Assembly (NCBI GenBank): GCA_956465555.1
Contig: OY101119.1
Span: 310,001-374,000 of the forward strand
Origin: Nitzschia sp. pyKryTriq1
Lineage: Eukaryota > Bacillariophyta > Bacillariophyceae > Bacillariales > Bacillariaceae
Length of the DNA stretch: 64,000 nucleotides
Direction of reading: 5' to 3'
Shown: positions 21,101-31,854 of the stretch, in pieces
Layout: each line of letters opens with the position of its first letter
Position numbering within the stretch: the first letter of the stretch is position 1
Notes under the pieces: model-generated
The model's input: only the letters and a program-made list of their open reading frames with translations
Database searches by the model: none
Told to the model about the DNA's origin: nothing
Program-made: the position numbers and the translations under genes

Positions 21101-24100
21101 TTCATGGGTCACGACATTGGCGGGTCCTGAAGGAGTTATTGCTGCCAAATCGCTGGGATCCTTGCTGTTGGCATCAGGATTGGCCGGATCCTTGAATGGA
21201 GCCTTGACGCAAGCCGACAAGAAGATGGTCCAACACTTATTTTTGCCTCCCCCTACCATGGCCTTGACCATGGCGGCATCGTCACGCAAATTCAGTGAAT
21301 GGTCCTATACTGATCTCTTGTCGGATCGACTACACGTAATGATGCCACTGTTGCCAGGATTGGTCGTGTCCTTGGTCTCTCACCCGGCGGACGATCCTCC
21401 CCCAAAGCTTTCTTCAACGACCCTCCATGTTTTGGCCGAACTCTTGACGGCCGTGGGTGGTAGCTTTTATCGAGTTTTGGGCGGACAAACCCATTCGGCG
21501 AATGTTGTGATCGGGACAAAACACACCAAGAATCGTCAAGCGGATGCCATCAAGATTCAAGCCGCCAAGTCCTACATTCCTCCGCTACTTGTCGTGGCCA
21601 TGGTGTTGGAACATCATCGCTTATTGCTGCAGCAATTTGAACCGACGGATACGATATCCATTTTGAGGACTCCGTCCATGGTACAAAAGAGAGCGGACGA
21701 TGGCTCGTGGGTCGAAGTCTCTTCTACCGTCACCGATTCTTTAATGAGCGACGGGCGCATTCAACTATCTGAAGGACTGCTGCATGCCGACGGCGACAAC
21801 CACCAGAAAGCCATTCTCAAGGCGCTGCTCGATTGTCAGTCGAGCATGCTCACGACCCTTTCCGAGCTCTTGACCAATGCTATGCGTGCGGGTGGAGGCG
21901 AAGCTTCGACACTTCTCTGGAGGAGTGTCTTGGTGACCCTTCAACAATCGGCCTCTTATGCCGTGAAAAGGAAGCCCAAACAACAGGATTCTACTACTAG
22001 CAGTACGGAACCACCCACTGCCGCCACTCAAACCAATGTCTTGTGCCGTTTGGCAGCCATGGTGTTGATCAAATCTCTGAAGCGGGATTATCAGTGGGAA
22101 GTCTGGCATGCCGATTTGGGATCGGGAGTCTCTCGTTTGTGTCTCTTGATAGAAGAAAGGGAATTGTTGATGAAACCAATGGGCAAGGATGGCAGTTTTT
22201 CCAACGATCAAGTCCTCTTGTTGGGAGCCATGCTCAATATTCTTCAATACGGCCGAGATACGACGGGTTGGTGCCAACTCATACTCCCGACCCCACCCGG
22301 CCCAGTGGACGAGGACGCTCCAAAGCATAACACGTCGGATGCTGCTCCCGCCACCTCCAAGGTCCTCTTGCCAGTGCTCCAACCCGCACTTCGTTCCATT
22401 GTCGAATGCGTCGGAACCTTGGGTTCGGGAATGCGAATCCAAGTCCCCAAGTCGGATACTGCCAAGACTAGCAGCGCTACCACTTCGTCGCCGTCCCAAG
22501 TAGAGGAAACCGAGGAACGATCGCTCTTGGAACATGTTGTGTCCGAGCTCAGAGAGACTCTCATGGCGGCCATTGTTGGCATGTCCTTTGCTAATGCTCG
22601 AGATGTCGCCCTACACGCTCTGGCGACCTTACGACGTGCCATTCATTCCTACAAAAATTCCAACGATGCCAAGGGAGTGGAGTACTGCAAGAGCCTCATG
22701 TGTCTGGTAACGGAAGAGGTCCGAGTCCGCTACGAAGGCGAACGTCGTCGACGAGAAACCGCCTTGTTTGATGCCTACGAGCACAACGAAAACGATCAGG
22801 ACGACGCGCGAGCAGTAGCTGCGGCAGCCGACTCTCAAGCTATCGAGAATATGATTCTGGGTGGAGACTTGATCCCACAGGGAGGGTCGGCAAAGACAAA
22901 GCAGCCTATTGAGGTGGTGGAATTCCTTCATGCAGATGATGATGATGATGATGATGATGCTTCGTCGGACGAACCTTTCAAGGATCTCAAGCCGGCACCA
23001 AGCGAAGATTTTGTCGTCTACAATGATGGCCTAGCCGTGGGCGGAACTGGTGAATACAAGGTCGCCAAAATGCAATGGAGCCAATACGAAGGATTGAGTG
23101 CTGCTCTCGAAGAGTGCTTGGTGGCAAGCAAGGCTGCTGCTGGCAAGGGTGGGTCCTCATCCAGCAGCGACCCAATGCCAACTGTGGAGCCGATCCTTGA
23201 GATCCTCTCTCCATATTTGGATGCCTGGGACGAGAATGCAGCGAGAGAGGCCGCTGAATCCGAGCTGGTGCACCTCTTTGACTTCACTATCGATTCCGAA
23301 GATGAAGGCAGAGGCGATAGTCCGGACACTCTCATGCCTCTACAAGGTTCCGAGACCGCGGCAGATTCCATGTCGACCTTCATCGAACTCTCTGCCGCTG
23401 AGAAAGCAAGGATGCAAGAGGTCGCCACTAGCTTCTTGCCCAACCATCGAACCAGCACAATGGCGTACACAGAGCGATTTTGCTGGGCGCGCTACAACGA
23501 AATCGCTAGCGAAGGGACCATGGATGCGATTTGGGAACGAGGTGTTGCCGACGGAAATCGCGACGTTCGAAGTCGCTTCGTGACGATTCCATGCAGTCCC
23601 CAATTCAGGCGGCACATCCCCAAGTATCTCGACCACGGAGCCGTACATGATGATGAAGGAACGTCGAAGCGAAGCAACATGATGTCCAGCAACGAAGAAA
23701 CGATGGATGAGTTCACAAAGGCTCTAATCTCTACCGGCCACTTGCAGATTGTTGACATCACAAAGAAGGAAGTCAACGAAGAGGAAGAACCCGAGCTAAA
23801 ATTGCCTGTTGAAGGCTCCATGGACTTTGACGAATTTGGAGAGGCCCCGATGGAAGTATCGGCCCCGTCTGGTGAGAAAACTGACGATGAATCATCAACG
23901 GCTGAAACTGCAAGCGCTACTGAAGCCACGACCAATACCGAGGAAACAACTCGGCAGGAAGAAATTTTCGACAAGACTAAGCTTGGCTCGTCGCATTATA
24001 ACATCACCGCAAGCGCTTTTGCCAGTCCTCCTGACAATTCATCCTCAACGTTGAGCTTGATGCACTCGGCAGCAGCCGGTCTCATCGAAAAGCATCTCGA

Positions 24101-27062
24101 GAACTGCCTCCATGTGAAGGCCGAGGGAACTCGAAAGTGTTCCTTACTCCTGACTTCCACCCACCTAATCCTTGAATACGATATCGACGAAGAAGGACTC
24201 TATGAGGGCGAAATGATGGCCGTGCGGGAAGAAGCCGATCGACAGCGAATGATTGAAGATGCTGGAGGCGCGAACGCTAGAGAGGAAGACGTTATTCAGG
24301 ACGAGATCGAGAAGCGACAACGAGAAGCGGCCTCTCTGCGGCCCAAATCGATTCGGTGGAATCTGAGCGAACTGTCCCATGTGTATCTTAGACGGTATCG
24401 TCTGCGAGATTCCTCCATCGAGATGTTCTTCATTCCTTCTGGAGGGACATCATTTGGTGGCTACGGTCTCTACTCTCCGTCAACGTCCCTCTTTTTGGAT
24501 TTTGGTCCGGGATATGAAGGCAACACACGCCGAGACGAGGCTGCATTTGCTATCATGAAACGAGCACCTCCACAGGCGATCAAACAATGGCCGGATCGAA
24601 GTGCCCAGTTTCTCCATGAGCAGCTCAGCCGTTTAACAATGGGATGGGTCGAGGGGCGCATCACCAACTTTGACTATCTGCTTCATCTGAACATGCTGGC
24701 AGGTCGAAGCTACAACGACACGTGCCAGTATCCAGTTATGCCTTGGGTCCTGTCGAATTACAAGGATGAAGAAATTCCTGATCTTTGTGACCGCAACAAC
24801 TACCGCGACCTCACCAAGCCTATTGGGGCTCTTAATCCAACTCGGCTAGAAGACTTCATCGAGAGATTCAGCACTTTTGCCGATCCATCCATCCCACCAT
24901 TCATGTATGGTAGCCACTACTCTACAAATGCCGGTGTTGTCCTCCACTTCCTTGTACGCCTTCATCCATTTGCTGGTCTTCACAGACAGCTACAAGGTGG
25001 TCATTTCGACGTGGCGGATCGTCTATTTTCTTCCGTTCCAAGGACTTGGGACATGTGCACAGGATCATCAGCCGCAGAAGTCAAAGAGCTTACTCCCGAA
25101 TGGTATTGCAATCCGACTTTCTTGAAGAACAATAACAACTTCAAGCTTGGAACATCACAGGATGGGGAGGTCTTGGGCGACGTGATTTTGCCTCCATGGG
25201 CTAAAGGTTCGCCAGAGATTTTTGTTGAAGTCATGAGAAATGCCCTAGAGAGCGATATATGCTCTTCTATGCTACCCGACTGGATCGATCTGATCTTTGG
25301 ACGGAAACAGCAAGGGCCCGAATCCATTAAGGCACACAATGTCTTCTTCTACCTTACATACTATGGAAGCGTGGACGTGGCGGCTATCGAAGACGAAAGC
25401 CTGCGACACGCTACTGAGCTGCAAATCGCACATTTTGGCCAATGCCCGATGCAGCTTTTTGTACGGCCCCACGTGCGAAGGATCCCCAAGATGAACCGAG
25501 GCCGAATGTCCTTTTACCAGGTCACGAGTGCCTATACTCATGGCGCTGGACGAGACGATGAGGGAGAAGAACAAAGGAGCGAGCGAATGGCTCATCCTGT
25601 CTTCGGGCAGCCGCTCTACTTGCCTTTCTTCTCGGCTCCCCTGTCGCACTGGGTGCACCTCGACGCTCCTCCACCTGGCCCACACGCTAGTTTGCTAGCC
25701 GTCAGGCTTGCTGGAATAGATCGATGCCTCGCGGTCGATGCTCGTGGTGTCTTCCATTGCTTTAGGTGGGCATGGAAGCCCGAAGAACCTTCCGAGATTG
25801 AAGGGGCGGCAGGGAAATTTCCATTGGACGGGGGTTGTTTCATCGCCCAACGCGAACTACCTCGATTTCGGACAGTCCCTCGACTTATTCACACTCCAAG
25901 ACCTGATGAACTACCTGCAGTGGCGATCTCCAAAACGCTCTTTGCAGGGCGATCCGTCCTCCTCGTTCTATCGGATGGGGACGGGCGTGGAGGCCTCGCG
26001 ATGCAGCTAGTCGACCCAGCCAAGGGGTCTGTGAGAGGTGAGGCGTTGGTCGAATTAGTCCACTCTGCGCAAATCACGTGTATGGCTACCGATCCGATTG
26101 GTACGGCAGCTGGTCACGGGGGAGTGGGAGGTGAACTCGCCATTGTTGGAAGTATGGATGGGTGTGCGTCCATCTGGCGTTTCATGTCGAGTCATTATCT
26201 TCCACTTCGGCCGAGAGTCCGATTAGCAGGTCATGTTGGCTCGGCTATCGTGGCAGTTGGTTTGAATGCATCCATCAACATCGCTGCTACTGTTTCGAGC
26301 CGTCGACTCTGTTTGCATTCGATTGGCAACGGTAATCTCGTTCGAGTCATCCAGCCGCCGCAGAACTTCTTGGACCTACCAGAGGGAAGTGAAATGTCTA
26401 CCACTTTTGCCAAGGCACCAGCAGTAGCCATTAGCGTTCAGGGCTTTGTCGTCGCCGTGTGCGAGACGCTAATCCACTCGACCACCTCCCACGGACAGTC
26501 TCGAAGCGTTGTTACTTTGCATCTATTCTCGCTTGGGGGTGTTCATCTGGGCTCCAAGCCACTAGAGAGCTGGCGCGGAATCCCCCACAAAATGTCCTGC
26601 ACGCCAGACGGAACAGCAGTCTTGGTCTGTTCCGGTAGGGGCGTGACCATCCATCGTTTGTCGTCTATTACGCCGCTAGAATTCATTGATGAGTGGCACA
26701 TTGCTGAAACCGAAGAATTAACGTCGTCCGTGTCCCGTGCCTGGGACGTGGATTTTGGTCCTTCGTTGAATCGCCCGGTTGTGGCTGCGGCGGCCTGCAG
26801 CCATGGAATTCTCCGGCTACATGCTCTGTCAGGTATTTCTGCCTTTTCCGAGCGTCACAAGAAGTTGGGTCTTGGACAGAGTGTCGGGAGTGTATTTGCT
26901 GCCCCAGCTCGCCGTATCAAAGATGCCGTTGGCAAGGGTTGGGGGATCGGATCGAAAGTAGCTGGTGTCGGCAAAGAAATCGGCAAGGAGATTCAGTCCG
27001 ATATGAAAGAGAAGGGCGTTGGAGGCTTTATCGGAAACATGTTCCGAAAGAATGGCAATTAG
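18189..27062 (+). CDS. Giant PH-BEACH-WD40 protein
   Basis: One intronless frame of 2957 aa. The start is the ATG directly after the (CAA)n leader. Residues about 110-300 look like a concanavalin-A-like domain (WSLVGITHVF, then W-T-L-C-I-N-G-R). A long helical region with Gln, Ser and acidic runs follows to about 1900. At about 1965-2110 is a PH-like domain, and at about 2137-2430 the BEACH domain. The BEACH domain shows the diagnostic ITNFDYLLHLNMLAGRSYND, then YPVMPWVLSNY, YGSHYSTNAGVVLHFLVRLHPF and DLIFGRKQQG stretches. WD40-type beta repeats fill 2487-2887, and a Gly/Lys-rich amphipathic tail ends the protein. The architecture matches the LvsA/neurobeachin/LRBA/SPIRRIG group, cytosolic scaffolds in vesicle and lysosome or contractile-vacuole traffic. 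The partner and pathway in this cell are unknown. Confidence 0.93.
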   Translation: MAKTNNDKNDDHDHDHDDSGGSSSITMSEHLMDRFQSFTRPDVDVGVKIQLAQEFQPYLEQVDGHLSFSSGSGSGSGSGSGKAVAGQLPVLEWNAQFRKAYTLLLWIRPVLGEELETTILEDDQNASNHYRRVLYRFATAPEDANAASGICATIGDWRVIELEENANNASSGNNNDQKTKKKKKKRRMVHSQLTVYTLPYQAPDLTAGPNASIHTTNSEYIMAPLELEENQWSLVGITHVFPYLKRPHWTLCINGRVKASGELPYPSLEGRGSPVMNFNTLLEDPVKGGCTFFSSDEINNQKPDSAKNASQLQEQTVYPRHAIKLHLATFMLSNEAFSPTVQALLAQAGPNMSLASHGSVPILPPVANWSKGSSLEGPNVGIPLVVHGQALLVQQLAASCILWGSAVEARLLGRAGGGAGGGGGSGGQQHQRIVCRMPPRRGATYNAPRVGLIQPTPTTSQNQSQRSAAEVGADQDPISLTIVGEDVSIHHNLSHYLLHSSSNGFEQQQQHHQQHQQRHVDTHHLSFSTTPHFSLLVLDGTALDTHVLLPFFLALPPPGSSMQLQMTLLTDSLQHLFDLYSTSNTNADSKPFACHLIKLLTTSIRTGGGRWQEHLLQNGSLHVLGSCLRQSLVRAEYLQVDQYDTYTEFIKAGTSGAQAQQQQLGRNKMMKAPMSQMPISPSHIPPSITDAMAELLDACCGPPQAFLEDLDPSMQIQRTSDLALTALFGIGLDWELWGHDWEAAATILETIAARYGGSCVTAGYILRSQISVQFFLDTLQHALAAHKNNTAHPKKDNDKNNDKKTRALERIANSCADLLKAMLLSSLSNTRSISQGEHDIGACMGALSDCPLGSIGAHVIFTALLSVLQWCDVLPASILDHPATSSSSSSRSSTTTSSSHHYSSPRVNDDHKSQMATRLGRNLLISQYHDVIAPMLLSRTVFSGERTMSNMQNNALPLDWEHHWRLSLLLFSWVTTLAGPEGVIAAKSLGSLLLASGLAGSLNGALTQADKKMVQHLFLPPPTMALTMAASSRKFSEWSYTDLLSDRLHVMMPLLPGLVVSLVSHPADDPPPKLSSTTLHVLAELLTAVGGSFYRVLGGQTHSANVVIGTKHTKNRQADAIKIQAAKSYIPPLLVVAMVLEHHRLLLQQFEPTDTISILRTPSMVQKRADDGSWVEVSSTVTDSLMSDGRIQLSEGLLHADGDNHQKAILKALLDCQSSMLTTLSELLTNAMRAGGGEASTLLWRSVLVTLQQSASYAVKRKPKQQDSTTSSTEPPTAATQTNVLCRLAAMVLIKSLKRDYQWEVWHADLGSGVSRLCLLIEERELLMKPMGKDGSFSNDQVLLLGAMLNILQYGRDTTGWCQLILPTPPGPVDEDAPKHNTSDAAPATSKVLLPVLQPALRSIVECVGTLGSGMRIQVPKSDTAKTSSATTSSPSQVEETEERSLLEHVVSELRETLMAAIVGMSFANARDVALHALATLRRAIHSYKNSNDAKGVEYCKSLMCLVTEEVRVRYEGERRRRETALFDAYEHNENDQDDARAVAAAADSQAIENMILGGDLIPQGGSAKTKQPIEVVEFLHADDDDDDDDASSDEPFKDLKPAPSEDFVVYNDGLAVGGTGEYKVAKMQWSQYEGLSAALEECLVASKAAAGKGGSSSSSDPMPTVEPILEILSPYLDAWDENAAREAAESELVHLFDFTIDSEDEGRGDSPDTLMPLQGSETAADSMSTFIELSAAEKARMQEVATSFLPNHRTSTMAYTERFCWARYNEIASEGTMDAIWERGVADGNRDVRSRFVTIPCSPQFRRHIPKYLDHGAVHDDEGTSKRSNMMSSNEETMDEFTKALISTGHLQIVDITKKEVNEEEEPELKLPVEGSMDFDEFGEAPMEVSAPSGEKTDDESSTAETASATEATTNTEETTRQEEIFDKTKLGSSHYNITASAFASPPDNSSSTLSLMHSAAAGLIEKHLENCLHVKAEGTRKCSLLLTSTHLILEYDIDEEGLYEGEMMAVREEADRQRMIEDAGGANAREEDVIQDEIEKRQREAASLRPKSIRWNLSELSHVYLRRYRLRDSSIEMFFIPSGGTSFGGYGLYSPSTSLFLDFGPGYEGNTRRDEAAFAIMKRAPPQAIKQWPDRSAQFLHEQLSRLTMGWVEGRITNFDYLLHLNMLAGRSYNDTCQYPVMPWVLSNYKDEEIPDLCDRNNYRDLTKPIGALNPTRLEDFIERFSTFADPSIPPFMYGSHYSTNAGVVLHFLVRLHPFAGLHRQLQGGHFDVADRLFSSVPRTWDMCTGSSAAEVKELTPEWYCNPTFLKNNNNFKLGTSQDGEVLGDVILPPWAKGSPEIFVEVMRNALESDICSSMLPDWIDLIFGRKQQGPESIKAHNVFFYLTYYGSVDVAAIEDESLRHATELQIAHFGQCPMQLFVRPHVRRIPKMNRGRMSFYQVTSAYTHGAGRDDEGEEQRSERMAHPVFGQPLYLPFFSAPLSHWVHLDAPPPGPHASLLAVRLAGIDRCLAVDARGVFHCFRWAWKPEEPSEIEGAAGKFPLDGGCFIAQRELPRFRTVPRLIHTPRPDELPAVAISKTLFAGRSVLLVLSDGDGRGGLAMQLVDPAKGSVRGEALVELVHSAQITCMATDPIGTAAGHGGVGGELAIVGSMDGCASIWRFMSSHYLPLRPRVRLAGHVGSAIVAVGLNASINIAATVSSRRLCLHSIGNGNLVRVIQPPQNFLDLPEGSEMSTTFAKAPAVAISVQGFVVAVCETLIHSTTSHGQSRSVVTLHLFSLGGVHLGSKPLESWRGIPHKMSCTPDGTAVLVCSGRGVTIHRLSSITPLEFIDEWHIAETEELTSSVSRAWDVDFGPSLNRPVVAAAACSHGILRLHALSGISAFSERHKKLGLGQSVGSVFAAPARRIKDAVGKGWGIGSKVAGVGKEIGKEIQSDMKEKGVGGFIGNMFRKNGN

Positions 27063-29343
27063 ATTTTACTTAAAAAGGAAGATACTGTACAATAAAAGCC
27101 AAATTCGTATCTACCTCTACTAGAGGAGAGAGCACCAACACAGTTTTTTTCAAAACTGAAAAGCATTGTAATACTAGAGTAGAATAGAACATAATCAAGC
27201 CAGCTGAACGAAGAATCGTCGTGGCAGTTTTATCGTAAGAAAGAGGAACGAAGCGAGGAACATTTTCTTGCTTGAAGTGCTTCAAGCTTCTTAGAATGCA
27301 TCATCATGGTGCGAGTATTGGCGGCGTGAACCGAGTTGGCAGATGATCTTCTTAATCTTCCTCTTCATCCAGAATGAGCAAAACTTGATCAATGATATCC
27401 ACAACAAGAAGTGCGTTATTCTTCTTGTTGCCTTCTTGACGACGATTTCCATAATCCAATGGGTGCAGAGAAGTCGCTGTTGTTGCTACACTTGTAGTAG
27501 TGGCGGCGATGCCCATCAGCGGCGCTGCTTCGCGAATGAGGACATGCTCCTGGTGGTGGTGATGATCCTCTTGCTCTTCTTCGTTTTGCTCTTGAGCATC
27601 AACAAGCGTCGGCCACCAAGTACGAACAGCACCTTGCGGCTCTGTTTCGAAGTTCTGTTGAGGGTGGTGTGGTTGCACTACTACCATTAGTCCTCGGCCC
27701 AGCATGATGATACTTTATCCCAAGAAGACTAGTACCGGCTGGACGAGTTGACTTCTGAAATTGTGGGGACGCGGCGGCTGTCGTTTGTTTCTGCTGGCTC
27801 TCCGAGACGGAGGAGCCGTACAAGTACGTACTCTCTCCGCTCTCTCTACGTGTACTCTCTTGGAGTACTACTGATAGTAGAATGGTGTGTAGTATTTTTG
27901 TACGCCACGTCTTTAACAAAGTGTGAATGAATCATCGTCGTCGTCATCATCATGGACGAAGCATCTGGCTTTACTTCTCTTGCAGAGGGTTTCAAAGGGC
28001 TATTATATTTTTGACGTGTGTGGCAAAGCAGGATGACAAGCAACAAGCAAGCAACATCTGCTGTCGATCGATGGCTTTGCATTGCAGGTACAAGTACTGG
28101 TAGTAGTAGTACGTGAAGTAGGACGAGATGATGATGATGCACCGTCGATCATCGTTCTTCTGCTGGAACAGCTGCTCTTTTCTTTTGTTTGGCTGCCTTC
28201 TCCATTGCTTTCGGTACAGTAAAGCTTCACTCTCTCTACCGGTAGTAGAGTAGTAAAAAACGAGAAGAGGAAAGGATCTGCTACTGGTGGAGATGAGCAG
28301 GAGTCAGTCGTCAGTCCCACACGAGCGGCCTCCTTTCATTTTGCTGTAGTATTAGTATAGTAGTAGTAGTAGTAGTAGTAGACTGTGGTAAAAATCCACC
28401 AAAACGAACGACGACGACGTCGTCGTCGGCCCGCAAAACTGAGAAAAAAGCCGGTGATACTTGGAAGACATCATTGTGAAGCACTTTTTAAAAGAAAGGT
28501 TTCGGAAGGGCATAATATTTTTATGAATCAACAAGATTTCTTGATTGAAGGGAGATCATTCGTTCGTGCATCATCGCAATAAGATCGGTTCTTTCTTTCT
28601 TCGCCAACACCAAAAACCATCGGCCTCTACCGGTAGTACTACTAGTAGTAGAGATATGATATTACGTTGTATCTACTAGCTAGTACTAGATTGACCACGA
28701 GTTCCGGGTACCAGGTACCTTATTGTCACGATATCCATACGGTAGTATACGAAGAATCATCAACATCATCATCATCATCATCATCGATGCATAGTCGGGT
28801 ATCGAGCCGCCCTCTCACCGACCGCTCTCAGATTTATTTTGTCTTGGCTTATTATTATATTCCTTGTGGCTCTTTGTTTGAATCATCAAGCATCTTCATC
28901 TACTAGTACTACTAGAGACTACTACTTGGATTGGATTCAGCTTCTTACTCCTGCTGATCAACGTAGTACTGGTACCATTAATTATATGTGAAATACTATC
29001 ATGGGTATGGGGGATAGTTACCTTAGAATCGTCGTTCCGTCTACTACATGGTTTGATAGTATTAACAAAACCATAGCAGAGCTTCCATCATACTAGAGTA
29101 GTAGACGAACAATCCAATCCAATCCAATCCAATCCAATAAAAGCAAAATGCCGAGCATGTGCTCGTATCGTAGATGCATCATCAAAACTTTCAAAAGAGT
29201 AGTACTGTTTGTAGGGTAATGCGTATCACGGTGTGTACGTATGTAAAACATTGAAAACCGTGTATGTAGAAACGGATGTCATCCTGTCGCAAGATTTCGT
29301 CTTCTTCTTCTTCTTCGTCTTCTCTGCTTCATCATCATCATCA
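27063..29343. other. Long intergenic region, simple repeats, one weak ORF
   Basis: AATAAA at 27091-27096 may be the polyadenylation signal of the BEACH gene. Other features are a TAG run near 28358-28381, a perfect 20-bp palindrome of CGA/TCG units at 28409-28428, an ATC run near 28757-28785 and five AATCC units near 29109-29139. Apart from the weak frame at 27352-27705, I see no gene. Confidence 0.5.
27352..27705 (-). CDS. Hypothetical small acidic protein
   Basis: 117 aa from an ATG at 27705, His/Gln/Glu-rich in the middle, ending in a hydrophobic then acidic tail (VVDIIDQVLLILDEEED). It resembles no family I know. It could be a small gene or the last exon of a longer minus-strand gene, but no convincing upstream exon was found. 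An equally long open frame lies on the other strand, which lowers confidence. Confidence 0.3.
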   Translation of the reverse strand: MLGRGLMVVVQPHHPQQNFETEPQGAVRTWWPTLVDAQEQNEEEQEDHHHHQEHVLIREAAPLMGIAATTTSVATTATSLHPLDYGNRRQEGNKKNNALLVVDIIDQVLLILDEEED

Positions 29344-29973
29344 TCAGAGTGATGATGATAGCGGCTTTGGAGAATCATCAGAATCCTGCTCTGTCATTGC
29401 AAGGTCTTGATATTTCACGGACATGATCCTCTTCATCATCTCTGACTCCTCATCGTCGTCGTGGCCAGCACTATTAGTAGTAGTATCCTTCTTGCTATTG
29501 CCCAAAAGAATGGCGTCTCGTACTTGAAGTAGCCACCGAGCAAAGAAGAGAGATGCCATTGCCAATGCGGCTGGTCGCCAAAACCAAACCGTCTGGGCCG
29601 TCCGCAATCCAACGGCTTCACTGAATCCCCAAATCGCACCCCCACCACCAAAAACTTCCAAGACGAGACGACTGCCAAAGAGGACCAACAGATCCATCAT
29701 ATTATTATTATTATTCGTAATATTACTATCATTATTCTTCCATTTGCGGCTTCTTTCTTCATTGTTATTATTTTTGAAAATAGTAATAGTCATGGTTGCT
29801 ATTGTAGTAGTAGTTGTTGTTGTTTGGGGTCTAAAACTAGACCTACAGTACAATGATGTTGTGGTCTCGGGGCTCGGGGGGAGAGTAGTAGCGCGAGCGA
29901 CAATCGGCCAATGCCAATGCTCAATGCTCAATTCACAACAACAATAAGTGAATGAATCCCGGGAACGCATCAT
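29344..29973 (-). CDS. Hypothetical small membrane protein
   Basis: The frame is open for 209 aa from the ATG at 29973. The convincing part begins at the ATG at 29793 or 29700. It has two hydrophobic segments (MMDLLVLFGSRLVLEVF and PAALAMASLFFARWLL), joined by a Gly-rich and Trp-containing loop, and a Ser/Asp-rich acidic tail of about 50 residues. The region before 29793 is Thr-rich and may be leader. I do not recognise the family. Poly-Asn before the first span comes from an AAT repeat. The hydrophobic-then-acidic layout suggests a small protein of an inner membrane, but nothing shows which one. Confidence 0.5.
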   Translation of the reverse strand: MMRSRDSFTYCCCELSIEHWHWPIVARATTLPPSPETTTSLYCRSSFRPQTTTTTTTIATMTITIFKNNNNEERSRKWKNNDSNITNNNNNMMDLLVLFGSRLVLEVFGGGGAIWGFSEAVGLRTAQTVWFWRPAALAMASLFFARWLLQVRDAILLGNSKKDTTTNSAGHDDDEESEMMKRIMSVKYQDLAMTEQDSDDSPKPLSSSL

Positions 29974-30612
29974 GCGTCCCGCTCGTCCCTACTCTTACGA
30001 CCGGGACTTGTACAGTAGACTCTACCGCGCTTTTTTCTGCGCACAGTACTGTACACTGTACAGGTATTGGTACCAGTACCCTCTGAGAGCGTGAGAGGCT
30101 TCCACGTGTACAGTAGATGTGGAGAACGTCGTCTGGTAGGAATCATCATCATCCACACTACGGCCCGGTGTCAATGGACGGACCGTTTCAGTAGCATTTG
30201 AACACTGATGATGATTCTTCCTTCTTTTTCTTCGCCCGATCATCCAAGCTCAAGCTCTGATGACGTCGATGACCCGCCGAGCAGGGCCCCGCCGAACCAC
30301 CGACCTACGCGAGTAATACACCGGTAGACCAGCAAATAAAATCCAACGGATCAAAAGGCTCGTCTCTCTCGCCTTTATTTCTCCCTTGTTCTCCCTCTTG
30401 TGTTTTATCGTTCGTTCGTTTTATTGTTGTTGTTGTTGTCGCTCATCTACTCCTTGTCTCTACCTCTACTATTAGTAGAGAGGGAGAATAACACAACAAT
30501 ACCAGCATCAGCATCTACTATCCGCTATCCGCTATCCACTATCCACTTTACACTTTACAATATTATAACTAACTACAGTAGAGTCTACTACTAGGAGAGA
30601 AACAGTACGAAG
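29974..30612. other. Divergent intergenic region
   Basis: Lies between divergent gene starts. It holds dense GTAC palindromes near 30045-30080, a TTG run near 30424-30439 and a purine-rich leader just before the next ATG. No gene seen. Confidence 0.5.
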
Positions 30613-30663
30613 ATGGGTTGGTTATGGAATGCTGCCTTTGGTGGTGGCAGAAATAACAACAAC

Positions 30664-30698
<35 letters not shown>

Positions 30699-31854
30699 GA
30701 GTAACAAGAATAAACGAGCTTCCATGACGAAACAAACATCGGTGCGAATGCAGCAATTTACGACGGCAGGAAAAACTGGCTCGTTGATCTTGAGCAAAGA
30801 AGATCTCGAGGCGGTCCAAATTCAAAGCAAGACGGAACGAACCCGACGAAAAATCGAACATCAACGCAAGAATCATCAAGATGAATTGCAAGTTATGCAG
30901 AATTTGAAACAAATGTTGATTCAACAATTGGATCAGAAATTGGAAACGGAACTCGACGATATTTCAGTGTATAAACAAGTCATACAAGAAGCATTTTTAG
31001 AAGAATCCCTCTTGCTGGCCGATCCGGGAGATGGAATGAAGGAAGCGACGTTATTCCAAGCATTGCACAAGTCGGAACTCAAGGACAAGATGCGAGTGCT
31101 CTTTCAACAACAGGCCAGTGATGAGCTCATGGAGATTTACAGGACATTGCCCAAATTCCAAGAGCAAATGGGAGAACGAGAAGCCAAAATGGTATCACTG
31201 GTCTTTCAAAAGGATGCTTTGGTGCAACAACGAAAAGAGCTCAATGAAACGATCGTCAGAATCCAAAAGGAAATGATACAAAAACTCGAAAAGGCGACCC
31301 AAGAGCAATTCCAAAAACGATACGAGGCGATCCGAGATGGAAATGCCGCTGAAGATGGGGATCTTGTCACTAGACGGCAGCAATTTACAGAGAAAAGCTA
31401 CTCGGCTCGAATACTCGGTGCATCGTCACCAGAAAAGACGACGGAACGCAAGACACCATCAACATCATCATTATCAGCAGCAGCAGCAGGGATAGTGGTA
31501 GAAGGAGGTCTCAAAGATGTCATCCTGGAGGAAGACAGTCCGAAGGAGGCTCATATTGGTGAAGTTAAGAGACGGACAGGTTCCAGTCGAAGTCCTGTGC
31601 GACCAACAACAGCAAGCCGAAGTAGGAGTCCGGTTCCATCTACTACCGGTACTGGAAACACGCGTCGAGGGGAAGTAGGAACTTTCAACAACACGACCGC
31701 AACCACCACCACCCGAGTCAGAGCTCGGCCTGCACCTCCTTCCGCCCGATTAGCGGCCGATCGGGTACAAAGTGGGGCAGCAGCGGCCGCGGCACGGCGG
31801 GCCGCCGGTGAAAGGGCTCGTCAACAACAAGCCAATGGGCCATCAGCCAATTAA
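30613..31854 (+). CDS. Coiled-coil protein, function unknown
   Basis: A single exon of 413 aa. The N-terminus (MGWLWNAAFGGG) is hydrophobic and starts Met-Gly, so N-myristoylation is possible (inference). An Asn run of about 15 follows, encoded by AAC/AAT repeats. Residues about 55-240 are strongly helical and charged, with heptad-like patterns of Leu, Gln and Lys, consistent with a coiled coil. The C-terminal third is a disordered Ser/Thr/Pro/Arg region with RSRSPV-type motifs, ending in an Ala/Arg-rich helix. I recognise no catalytic motif. The helical core looks a little like ESCRT-III or membrane-scaffold proteins in composition only, and I do not assign it there. It converges on the next gene with about 140 bp between stops. 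Confidence 0.72.

Noticed and set aside
21765-22535. 256-aa minus-strand frame
   Set aside because: Antisense to the BEACH gene and without any recognisable pattern.
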